NCBI GenBank assembly: GCA_013139625.1
Contig: WTAK01000263.1
Coordinates: 1-5,231 of the forward strand
Length of the DNA: 5,231 bases
Direction of reading: 5' to 3'
Source of the DNA: Candidatus Delongbacteria bacterium
GTDB taxonomy: Bacteria; UBA4055
How positions within the stretch are numbered: position 1 is the stretch's first letter; every line of letters begins with the position of its first letter. Below are positions 1-5,231 of the stretch, in pieces. The notes beneath the pieces were generated by a model. That model saw nothing but the letters and a program-made list of their open reading frames with translations, ran no database searches and was not told the DNA's origin. A program made the translations under genes and the position numbers.

Positions 1-173
1 ATATCTCCGAGAGCTAAAGCTCCTAATAACGCATCCGATATTGCATGAAGAAGAACATCAGCATCACTATGACCAAGAAGGCCTTTTTCATGAGGAATTT
101 CCACTCCACCAATGATCAATTTTCGATTCTCTGCAAATTGATGAACATCATAGCCTAAACCAACTTTTATCAT
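1..173 (-). CDS. ispF: 2-C-methyl-D-erythritol 2,4-cyclodiphosphate synthase, N-terminal part (runs off left edge)
   Basis: IspF converts 4-diphosphocytidyl-2-C-methylerythritol 2-phosphate to the 2,4-cyclodiphosphate with release of CMP, in the cytosolic MEP pathway to isoprenoid precursors. The visible 57 residues begin [13 protein letters not shown] and continue through [21 protein letters not shown] to a [14 protein letters not shown] segment, a near-textbook IspF N-terminus. The metal ligands known from the family are present: D9 and H11 in the YDVH motif and H43 after the HSDADV motif (E. coli D8, H10, H42). The family is usually about 155-160 residues, so about two thirds lies beyond position 1. 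The ATG at 171-173 is chosen because the family starts here and an AAGGA Shine-Dalgarno (181-185) sits 7 bases upstream. The upstream neighbour is the AsmA-like gene, 264 bases away, so a separate promoter in the gap is plausible, although none is convincing. Identification is secure. Confidence 0.96.
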   Translation of the reverse strand, partial: MIKVGLGYDVHQFAENRKLIIGGVEIPHEKGLLGHSDADVLLHAISDALLGALALGD

Positions 174-180
174 ATTATAT

Positions 181-185
181 TCCTT
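181..185 (-). promoter_or_regulatory. Shine-Dalgarno site of ispF
   Basis: On the minus strand this reads AAGGA, 7 bases before the ispF ATG. It is the only clear ribosome binding site in the window. The kinase-like gene has only AGG, and the AsmA-like gene has only an A-rich leader. Confidence 0.7.
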
Positions 186-207
186 ATCTTTTCGTTATTT
201 TTATCTT

Positions 208-238
208 AGAGTTTAATAGTTCACTTCTTGAAAACTCT
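208..238. repeat. Inverted repeat (stem-loop 1 of a three-hairpin cluster)
   Basis: AGAGTTT at 208-214 is the exact reverse complement of AAACTCT at 232-238, giving a 7-bp stem around a 17-base loop. It lies 35 bases upstream of the ispF start and would be in the ispF leader if transcription enters from the right. Neither strand has a U-run after it, so it is not an intrinsic terminator. Its significance comes mainly from the two stem-loops that follow directly. Confidence 0.45.
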
Positions 239-241
239 GTT

Positions 242-264
242 AGTATTTTCTTCTACAAAATACT
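242..264. repeat. Inverted repeat (stem-loop 2 of a three-hairpin cluster)
   Basis: AGTATTTT at 242-249 pairs perfectly with AAAATACT at 257-264, leaving a 7-base loop (CTTCTAC on the plus strand). The stem can extend by one G-U pair (241/265). It begins 3 bases after stem-loop 1 and ends 9 bases before the terminator hairpin. It is AT-rich and so only moderately stable. It could be part of a structured RNA on either strand. Confidence 0.5.
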
Positions 265-273
265 GTGTGTATT

Positions 274-306
274 GATCCCTCTTGTTCTCCTGAGGGATCT
301 TTTTTT
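274..306 (+). terminator. Rho-independent terminator reading rightward
   Basis: GATCCCTC (274-281) and GAGGGATC (292-299) form a perfect 8-bp stem with a 10-base loop, followed immediately by seven T residues (300-306). This is a canonical intrinsic terminator for plus-strand transcription. Read on the minus strand, the stem is followed by AATACACACAG and has no U-run, so it should not stop transcripts coming from the AsmA-like gene. No plus-strand gene precedes it, so what it terminates is unknown. It could end a small RNA made from about 170-306 or block antisense transcription. Confidence 0.75.
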
Positions 307-311
307 ATTAC

Positions 312-337
312 GAGACGCGATAAATCGGCGTCTTTAC
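312..337. repeat. 26-base palindromic intergenic repeat, copy 1
   Basis: This unit starts GAGACG and ends CGTCTTTAC. The arms AGACGC (313-318) and GCGTCT (328-333) form a 6-bp stem. A second copy with the same first 6 and last 9 bases, the same 26-base length and a different 11-base core lies at 3770-3795. It begins only 5 bases after the terminator U-run. From memory, similar GTAGAGACG...CGTCTCTAC palindromes are scattered through intergenic DNA of several bacterial groups. That resemblance is recalled and was not searched. Confidence 0.7.
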
Positions 338-348
338 GGATTCGCTTC

Positions 349-376
349 CGGTCGACCACAAGGGTTCGACCCTACG
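349..376. repeat. Second palindromic repeat unit (GGTCGACC...TCGACC)
   Basis: GGTCGA (350-355) pairs with TCGACC (366-371) across a 10-base loop. Two alternative folds overlap it: GGTCGACC (350-357) is itself a palindrome, and AGGGT (361-365) pairs with ACCCT (369-373). It is GC-rich compared with the surrounding AT-rich DNA. It sits 12 bases after the 26-base repeat, and each unit ends in a similar TAC-GG sequence (CTTTACGG and CCCTACGG), so the two may form one composite element. I see no second copy in the window. Confidence 0.55.
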
Positions 377-398
377 GTTCATTTTTTATCTTTTGACT

Positions 399-427
399 TT
401 ACCTTATACCTCATACTTCATACCTTG
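399..427. repeat. Short degenerate tandem repeat
   Basis: The plus strand has a series of near-repeats of about 8 bases (ACCTTAT, ACCTCAT, ACTTCAT, ACCTTGC). It lies just downstream of the stop codon of the AsmA-like gene, between that stop and the palindromic repeats. No coding, terminator or promoter role is visible. It may be a remnant of slippage or of repeat insertion. Confidence 0.4.
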
Positions 428-437
428 CGACCTGTCT

Positions 438-3400
438 TTACTCTTCAATCACATATTTATCAATATAGAATTTCAATGACTGTTTTGAAAGCTTAATTTC
501 ATCAGCAAGTGGGAAATAGAACAAATACCATGGTTTCTTCAATTTGATTAAGGTATATAAGAAATTATTCTTGATTTTGAACGAGAATAGGTCAACTTTT
601 ATACCGGGGAAGAGGTTAAGCATGTTTTTGACCATTCCTGCTGTCTGATCACCTGAACTTTTGTTCAAGAAATCAAGCAAATATTTTGCATCTCCGGAAG
701 ATATCTTAGAGATACTTATTTCTCCGTTTAAGTTCGGATTATTTAAGATGTCCAGACCTTGAGAATTCAATGCCATTGTTATGTTCAATTCAGTGGAGGC
801 TTCCTCACTGTTCTCTTTATTTGCCAGGTAGTAAGTATTCATCCCTGAAGCCATAAAGCTCAGATCCAAATTTGCTCTTTTAGTTATACTATCATCAAGC
901 TTTCCTTTGCCAAGATCTAATTTTAAGAATCCGGTTGCATTCCCATCCAGCAGTTCGAAATAATACCTGTTGATAGTCAATTTATTATCGTCGTAATACA
1001 TATCAATGTCGAGGTTCTTCATTTTGTCTTTAAGCATCGGATGATTTATTTCTATCTCATCAGCAGTTATAGTTGATACAGGCAATCCATATTTGGCATA
1101 AGTATCTCTGTTCTCGGAATATTCCAAGAAGCTAAAATCATCATCGTAACTATTCATAGGAATAAATTCAGCCTTAGCCATATCGTACTCAGGAAGTTTC
1201 AAAGTAAAGTTGAACGGGAATTGGATATTCATATTGTTTATCTGTGCATACTGAGTTCCTGCTGAGTCCAAATTTACTTTTGCATTGAAACCTTTGATGC
1301 CTTCAGTATGGTTGATCACATAAACATAGTTCGTGTCTCCTGATATTTTTGTTGTCCCGGAGATAAAGCCTTTAATATTTTTCAGCTGAGAAACTACAGG
1401 ATATTCATTTCTGAGACCAATATTATGTTGTAATTCCAGATTGAAAGTAGGTACTTTTGTTGAAACATCAGCTTTACCGGTTAATGATGCAGAAGTTTGA
1501 ATATCAGGTAATTCAATTCGGAACTTATTTATTCTTATTTTACCGTCTTTGCCGTAAGTAATTGAATTTTGAAGGTTGATATTACCTTTAATATCGTATG
1601 ATTGCAGTAGCCCATCCATATCAAAGTCAGATATATTGATACCACCTACCAGGCTGATATTATTTTCATTGGCTATTATTTTTTCATTTATTTTTAGATG
1701 GTCTTTGATCACAATATCATCATGTGATAAATTCTCGATCAACATACTTATATCTGCAGTACCACTTCCTGACATCTCTGCATAGTTGAACATTCCTTGG
1801 GCATTAATTTCAAATTGACCTTCATCTATGGAAGTATTCTGGATAATTGGGAGTTTAGTTTGTTTAGCCAAATACAGCATATGGTCAAGTTTTAACTCGG
1901 TAGTGAAATTTCCTATATGAACTATACTATTATTCAAATCCACTTTGACATCAGACATTGTTGTTTTATTAAAACTATCAAGTCTAGTGTAGAGCGTGTC
2001 TAAGACTACCATTTCATCAACATATTTTGATAAATCTGCAGTAAAGGAAGTATTCACTTCCATTTTATCCATTGGTAAGAATAAGCTATCTTTTTCATCA
2101 ATTTGTTTAAATTCAGTATAAAAAGTAAAATGGTTTTTTAATTTCGAATCTTTAAAATTAATATCTTCTCTGAATGATACTATTAGTCCTTTTGGAGATT
2201 GAGGGATTGCTTCATGTAAAGCTAAATCAAATGCTTTGATTTTCAACTTTAGAATCATATTTTTTATTAAATTTTCAATTGAATAATCGTTAACATTGGA
2301 AAAGTCTAATTCAGATTGTAAAGATATATTTCCATTTAGTATTTCACCGATTTTTGAATAAATTTTAATATTTTGAGGTTTTAAATCTTTATTTAGCACA
2401 GGTGTAATTTTTGTGATAATATTTTTTATACGATACTTTTGTCCCTGAATATTTGCGGAGATGCTACCAATCTGAGATTTGAGACTTATTTTATTTTCTT
2501 TTAATTTCATACTTTTAATATCTAAACCCAATCTAAAATCAACTTTTGTGCTTAAATCGCTGATAACAGCAAAAATATCTTTTTCTCTATAACTTATCTT
2601 AGAGGATTTGAAATTTGAATTACCTTTAATGCATGTTTTTCCAGTTCCTACTTCATGATAAAGCGACAGGTCTTTTATGAGGAATTTAGTATCAGTTAGA
2701 GCCACAGGTGGTAGTTCTGCAAGATCATTTTCTTTGACGACCTCCAGAGCTTTTTCCAGATCAATTTCCAGTTTACTCAAAGCTATATCTACGACTTGAG
2801 AACTTGAAACATTTGATATATTTCCTAAAAGTTCTGCACTGATCATATCAGCAAGGCTAATATTCAATTTGTCAATGTTAAGAGAATCTGTTTTTAAATT
2901 ATAATCAGCTTCAATATGTATGTTATTATCGCCAATGTTCTCCACTTTGATATCTTTGTTTTTGAAAGTGATATCACTTAATCTGTGATCGATCTTTACT
3001 TTGATATTTTCATTCACAACATTTACATCGAGCTTAATCTCTTGCCTAACATTTACATTATTGACTTTATCACTGAAGATCAAAGAATTATTTTCAGTTG
3101 TAGAAATTGAAAGATCAACTTTCATCTCATCGATCGACTTAAAATGAACATCTCTTAGCTTAACATTGTATCTTGGCAGATCGACTTCCATGGGAGCTTC
3201 TTTTGATTTATCCTCATACAGAACTTCGATATTATTTATCTCAAGATTTTCAAGGTTTATTGCAAAACTAGGTTCACCTTTATCTTCTTCTTTTGCAGGT
3301 TCTTCCGTGATTTTCTGATCATTCGCAAATTTTTCTATGATTCCATCAAAGTTAAATCTTCCGTTCTCATCTTTGATAATAATTATTCTTGGATGTTCTA

Positions 3401-3731
3401 CGGTCAGTTTGTTTATGATAAGTTTTTTATCCATCAATGGGAGAAGATCGTATTCGAGTTGAAATGAATCGAAACTGAAAAGAGAATCAGGTATATCGTT
3501 GTCTTTAATGCTGAAATCACTTATCTCAATTCCACTTAATAAGCTAAAATCAAGATCGTTAATCTTTATCGAGATTCCATAATTGTCCATTATGTAGCTT
3601 TCGATCTGACCCTTTAGGAATGATGAAGGGAAAAAATATTGCAAGGTTAGGAATAAACCCAAAAGAAAAAGCAGGAACAAACCTGCTAGATATAAAAATA
3701 ATTTCAATATTTTCTTTTTTGTTATTTTCAT
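438..3731 (-). CDS. Large AsmA-family inner-membrane-anchored periplasmic protein
   Basis: This 1097-residue protein has a lysine-rich N-terminus (residues 2-10), one hydrophobic segment at about 8-30 and then a long beta-strand-rich region. Residues 31-130 follow the AsmA pattern: the segment after the membrane helix, a NDLDFSLLSGIEISDFSI stretch (58-75), then EHPRIIIIKDENGRFNFDG (112-130), matching the family's 'P-I-I-x-x-x-x-x-x-G-x-x-N' signature. A charged linker (about 136-153) follows. Alternating hydrophobic and polar strands fill the rest, with a C-terminal AsmA-like DGNATGFLKLDLG segment (929-941) and an aromatic end near W1068. AsmA-type proteins such as AsmA, TamB and YhdP sit in the inner membrane, span the periplasm and are linked to lipid transport or outer-membrane homeostasis. 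The same role here is inferred, and the subfamily is not clear. The ATG at 3729-3731 is the first in frame after an upstream stop; its leader is A-rich with no real Shine-Dalgarno. The reading frame is intact. Positions 2101-2520 are more AT-rich than the rest. Confidence 0.82.
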   Translation of the reverse strand: MKITKKKILKLFLYLAGLFLLFLLGLFLTLQYFFPSSFLKGQIESYIMDNYGISIKINDLDFSLLSGIEISDFSIKDNDIPDSLFSFDSFQLEYDLLPLMDKKLIINKLTVEHPRIIIIKDENGRFNFDGIIEKFANDQKITEEPAKEEDKGEPSFAINLENLEINNIEVLYEDKSKEAPMEVDLPRYNVKLRDVHFKSIDEMKVDLSISTTENNSLIFSDKVNNVNVRQEIKLDVNVVNENIKVKIDHRLSDITFKNKDIKVENIGDNNIHIEADYNLKTDSLNIDKLNISLADMISAELLGNISNVSSSQVVDIALSKLEIDLEKALEVVKENDLAELPPVALTDTKFLIKDLSLYHEVGTGKTCIKGNSNFKSSKISYREKDIFAVISDLSTKVDFRLGLDIKSMKLKENKISLKSQIGSISANIQGQKYRIKNIITKITPVLNKDLKPQNIKIYSKIGEILNGNISLQSELDFSNVNDYSIENLIKNMILKLKIKAFDLALHEAIPQSPKGLIVSFREDINFKDSKLKNHFTFYTEFKQIDEKDSLFLPMDKMEVNTSFTADLSKYVDEMVVLDTLYTRLDSFNKTTMSDVKVDLNNSIVHIGNFTTELKLDHMLYLAKQTKLPIIQNTSIDEGQFEINAQGMFNYAEMSGSGTADISMLIENLSHDDIVIKDHLKINEKIIANENNISLVGGINISDFDMDGLLQSYDIKGNINLQNSITYGKDGKIRINKFRIELPDIQTSASLTGKADVSTKVPTFNLELQHNIGLRNEYPVVSQLKNIKGFISGTTKISGDTNYVYVINHTEGIKGFNAKVNLDSAGTQYAQINNMNIQFPFNFTLKLPEYDMAKAEFIPMNSYDDDFSFLEYSENRDTYAKYGLPVSTITADEIEINHPMLKDKMKNLDIDMYYDDNKLTINRYYFELLDGNATGFLKLDLGKGKLDDSITKRANLDLSFMASGMNTYYLANKENSEEASTELNITMALNSQGLDILNNPNLNGEISISKISSGDAKYLLDFLNKSSGDQTAGMVKNMLNLFPGIKVDLFSFKIKNNFLYTLIKLKKPWYLFYFPLADEIKLSKQSLKFYIDKYVIEE

Positions 3732-3760
3732 TTTTTTTCTTGTTTCTCGAATACAAGTCA

Positions 3761-3811
3761 GATTGTTTAGAGACGTAGCAGTGCTACGTCTTTACAATCT
3801 TTTTATTTTTT
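3761..3811 (+). repeat. Long hairpin with 26-base palindromic repeat copy 2 and a plus-strand U-run
   Basis: The core (3771-3791) is a perfect 10-bp inverted repeat around one central base. Flanking GATTGT (3761-3766) and ACAATC (3794-3799) pair as well, so the hairpin spans 39 bases with a small bulge. Positions 3770-3795 are copy 2 of the repeat at 312-337, with identical GAGACG and CGTCTTTAC ends. Plus-strand sequence after it (3800-3811) is almost all T, so it looks like a terminator for rightward transcription. That T-run includes the minus-strand stop and final lysine codons of the kinase-like gene. Read leftward, the hairpin starts 3 bases after that stop codon and has no U-run. It may protect the 3' end or act as an operon-internal structure, or simply be a repeat insertion. 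Confidence 0.7.
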
Positions 3812-4606
3812 CAACAATTTGATCCTGAACTCCGTCCCGCCTTCTACATTTTTCAAGCTGTAATCATATCCATCATACTTATCTAAGATTATTTTCAAGA
3901 AATACAGATCCAATCCTGCACCTTTTGGATCATCATTGTCACATTCTTCACAATAACCTTTTTTTGTGGTAAATAAAGGTTCGAATAGTTTGGATTCATC
4001 TTTAATTTCCTTTCCGTTGCAAAAAATCATGAAGTCAACATGGTCACTATGATTTATAGTTGTATATCTGATTTGATTGATTTCCGCTTTGGTACAATGA
4101 GTTGAGTCAACTGCATTCATAGAAATAGTGTATAGTAGCAAATAAATATCTCTGTATTCCATCTTGATAAAAGGATTTCCTTCGAGATCCATTGTAACTT
4201 CAGTATCATGCTTGAATCTTTTATCAAATTTGAAGAATTCATTAAAACCTTTGATCGTACTATTGATATCGATCATCTGAATTCCCGAAGTACTCTCATT
4301 GAATACTTTTTCGTTGATGATCTTCATTAAACCGGTCAATTCTGTCATAGGTTGCTTTAGCTTATCTATAGTGTTCAGCAGATCTTCATATTCAGCGTTT
4401 ATAGCTTCAAAAACTTCAGGATTCATTTCTTCTTTCTTCGCATTTAACTTCTTGATCTTCATCTGTGTTTTCATCGAAGTTATTTGCAGTTTAGAATCAA
4501 CAGCGGTGATCTTACCATTGATATTATGAATAAATCCCGGCATTAATTTACCATATTGCAGGTAATAATAGATGTCTTTCAATTTTTCTATGATCTTTTT
4601 TTCCAT
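3803..4606 (-). CDS. Soluble histidine-kinase-like protein without a sensor domain, divergent motifs
   Basis: This 267-residue protein has no signal peptide or membrane segment. Residues 21-32 (LMPGFIHNINGK) resemble a dimerisation and phosphoacceptor H-box with H27. A helical, probably coiled-coil stretch covers about 45-100. The rest looks like a GHKL ATPase domain: N-box around N164 (ISMNAVDS), a G1-like CNGKEI (196-201), F-box FEPLFTTKKG (208-217), G2-like KGAGLDL (228-234), and a final GGTEFRIKL strand. Three canonical features are changed. The acidic residue after H27 is N28. The G1 aspartate appears to be C196. The second G of GLGL is D233. The ATP lid carries CEEC (219-222). Phosphorylation of a response regulator is therefore inferred, and a partly inactive or regulatory ATPase is possible. 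No response regulator gene is visible. An in-frame TAG at 4619-4621 limits the start to the ATG at 4604-4606; AGG at 4613-4615 is a weak ribosome site. The AsmA-like gene follows after 71 bases. Confidence 0.82.
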   Translation of the reverse strand: MEKKIIEKLKDIYYYLQYGKLMPGFIHNINGKITAVDSKLQITSMKTQMKIKKLNAKKEEMNPEVFEAINAEYEDLLNTIDKLKQPMTELTGLMKIINEKVFNESTSGIQMIDINSTIKGFNEFFKFDKRFKHDTEVTMDLEGNPFIKMEYRDIYLLLYTISMNAVDSTHCTKAEINQIRYTTINHSDHVDFMIFCNGKEIKDESKLFEPLFTTKKGYCEECDNDDPKGAGLDLYFLKIILDKYDGYDYSLKNVEGGTEFRIKLLKK

Positions 4607-4707
4607 AACAAACCTGTACTAAGTATTTAGCTATATTAAGTTAAGATTAATATAAATTTATAAGTTATTATAGGCAAGGAATAAAAAAAGGGGAGAGTTA
4701 AGACGTA
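4607..4707 (-). other. AT-rich gap between uvrA and the kinase-like gene, with a weak promoter-like site
   Basis: The minus strand contains TATAAT (4667-4672), about 60 bases before the start of the kinase-like gene, and it could be a -10 element. No acceptable -35 hexamer sits 16-18 bases before it (that position reads CTCCCC), so the promoter call is weak. A 12-base palindrome, TATAAATTTATA (4651-4662), lies between it and the gene, but it is pure AT and may be chance. No small open reading frame or RNA gene is evident. Confidence 0.25.
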
Positions 4708-4738
4708 TTATGATACACCTTTACGAGCATCCAACTCT
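4683..4738 (-). terminator. Possible weak terminator at the end of uvrA
   Basis: On the minus strand, seven U residues (4683-4689) follow CUCUCCCC shortly after the uvrA stop. A 6-bp stem AGAGTT/AACTCT can form between 4733-4738, inside the last uvrA codons, and 4694-4699. The loop is long (34 bases) and four C residues separate the stem from the U-run, so this is a poor intrinsic terminator. It may only be a polypyrimidine tract. Confidence 0.2.
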
Positions 4739-5231
4739 TTCTTGACTTCTTTTGCAGTATAACCTTTCTTCGACTTAGCCATATCTTTCACAGCTCCCTG
4801 AAAAACAAGTTTACCACCTGTAGGGCCACCGTCAGGTCCCAGATCAATTACATGATCACAATTGACTATAACATCAAGATTATGTTCGATGATGATCACA
4901 GTACTGTTCGAATCTCTGAGTTCCTTAAGAACATTCAGCAAATGTTGTATATCTAAAAAATGAAGACCTGTAGTTGGTTCGTCAAGTATATAAACTGTGC
5001 CTTCCCGTCTGCTTCTGGAAAGTTCTTTTGCAAGTTTTATTCTCTGAGCTTCTCCTCCGGATAATGTCGTAGAAGGTTGCCCAAGTTTAACATATCCCAT
5101 TCCAACAGACATTAGTGTTCCGAGTTTATTCTTCAGCGAAGGAATATTCTTGAACAGTTCATAAGCTTCCTGAACATCCATGTTTAAAATTTCATTTATA
5201 TTTTTATCCTTAAAAGTTGCTTCAAGAGTTT
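4708..5231 (-). CDS. uvrA: Excinuclease ABC subunit A, C-terminal part (runs off right edge)
   Basis: UvrA is the damage-recognising ATPase of nucleotide excision repair; it loads UvrB at DNA lesions. The visible 173 residues are its second ATP-binding domain after the zinc-finger region. They show the UvrA-specific lead-in [19 protein letters not shown], whose ABC signature LSGGEAQR lies at 5041-5064. Walker B and D-loop ([11 protein letters not shown]) are at 4963-4995, and the switch histidine of [10 protein letters not shown] at 4882-4884. Next comes the family's [12 protein letters not shown] segment and a short lysine-rich tail. All are intact, so the protein looks functional. The family is usually about 940 residues, so only about the last fifth is present. 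The frame is open through position 5231; the methionine at 5179-5181 is internal, because residues before it ([16 protein letters not shown]) also match UvrA. It is upstream of the kinase-like gene by 101 bases with no functional link known. Confidence 0.97.
   Translation of the reverse strand, partial: TLEATFKDKNINEILNMDVQEAYELFKNIPSLKNKLGTLMSVGMGYVKLGQPSTTLSGGEAQRIKLAKELSRSRREGTVYILDEPTTGLHFLDIQHLLNVLKELRDSNSTVIIIEHNLDVIVNCDHVIDLGPDGGPTGGKLVFQGAVKDMAKSKKGYTAKEVKKELDARKGVS

Noticed and set aside
186..260. Promoter for ispF
   Set aside because: The minus strand offers TAAGAT and similar AT-rich hexamers as -10 candidates, but paired -35 matches such as TTCAAG are poor. In DNA this AT-rich the match is not better than chance.
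174..437. CRISPR array, riboswitch or tRNA in the longest gap
   Set aside because: The repeats here are unlike one another and not regularly spaced, no cloverleaf can be drawn, and I recognise no known riboswitch core. Only the stem-loops and palindromic repeats described are supported.
272..496. Plus-strand open frame of 74 codons
   Set aside because: It starts just ahead of the terminator hairpin, runs through the terminator and both palindromic repeats, and overlaps the end of the AsmA-like gene. It has no ribosome site and its sequence resembles no family.
1576..1785. Plus-strand open frame of 69 codons inside the AsmA-like gene
   Set aside because: It is an antisense shadow of a gene with strong family support, with no ribosome site or recognisable product.
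3559..3756. Minus-strand open frame of 65 codons overlapping the AsmA-like start
   Set aside because: It is a different frame of the lysine- and hydrophobic-rich 5' end of the AsmA-like gene and shows no protein features of its own.
4299..4529. Plus-strand open frame of 76 codons inside the kinase-like gene
   Set aside because: It is the antisense shadow of the helical, lysine-rich segment, whose complement reads as hydrophobic residues by default.
4651..4662. 12-base palindrome TATAAATTTATA as an operator
   Set aside because: It consists only of A and T in a very AT-rich gap, has a simple chance explanation, and no regulator or second copy supports it.

Overview
The window is AT-rich (roughly one third G+C by eye). 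It carries four protein genes, all on the minus strand, so the biological reading order runs from the right edge to the left: the 3' end of uvrA, a small soluble histidine-kinase-like protein, a 1097-residue AsmA-type membrane-anchored protein, and the 5' end of ispF. An AsmA-type envelope protein plus the MEP isoprenoid pathway points to a low-GC Gram-negative (two-membrane) bacterium. Weak Shine-Dalgarno sites, divergent kinase motifs and palindromic GAGACG...CGTCTTTAC repeats between genes would suit an environmental FCB-group lineage such as Cloacimonadota. That placement is an impression from style, not proof.

Layout. 1-173: first 57 codons of ispF. 174-437: a 264-base gap holding three closely spaced stem-loops (208-299), the last with a U-run that makes it a plus-strand intrinsic terminator, then two palindromic repeat units (312-376) and a short degenerate tandem repeat (about 399-427). 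438-3731: the AsmA-like gene. 3732-3802: a short gap mostly filled by a long hairpin that contains a second copy of the 26-base palindromic repeat. 3803-4606: the histidine-kinase-like gene. 4607-4707: an AT-rich gap with weak promoter-like and terminator-like sequence. 4708-5231: the last 173 codons of uvrA.

The genes do not form an obvious pathway: DNA repair (UvrA), signalling (kinase-like protein), envelope or lipid transport (AsmA-like) and isoprenoid precursor synthesis (IspF). They are co-directional with gaps of 101, 71 and 264 bases, so partial co-transcription, most likely of the kinase and AsmA-like genes, is possible but not shown. I see no CRISPR array, insertion sequence, tRNA, rRNA or phage gene. 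The parts most worth a second look are the hairpin cluster next to ispF, whose terminator faces away from every gene; the paired palindromic repeats with identical arms and different cores; and the kinase-like protein, whose catalytic motifs are altered and whose ATP lid carries a CxxC.
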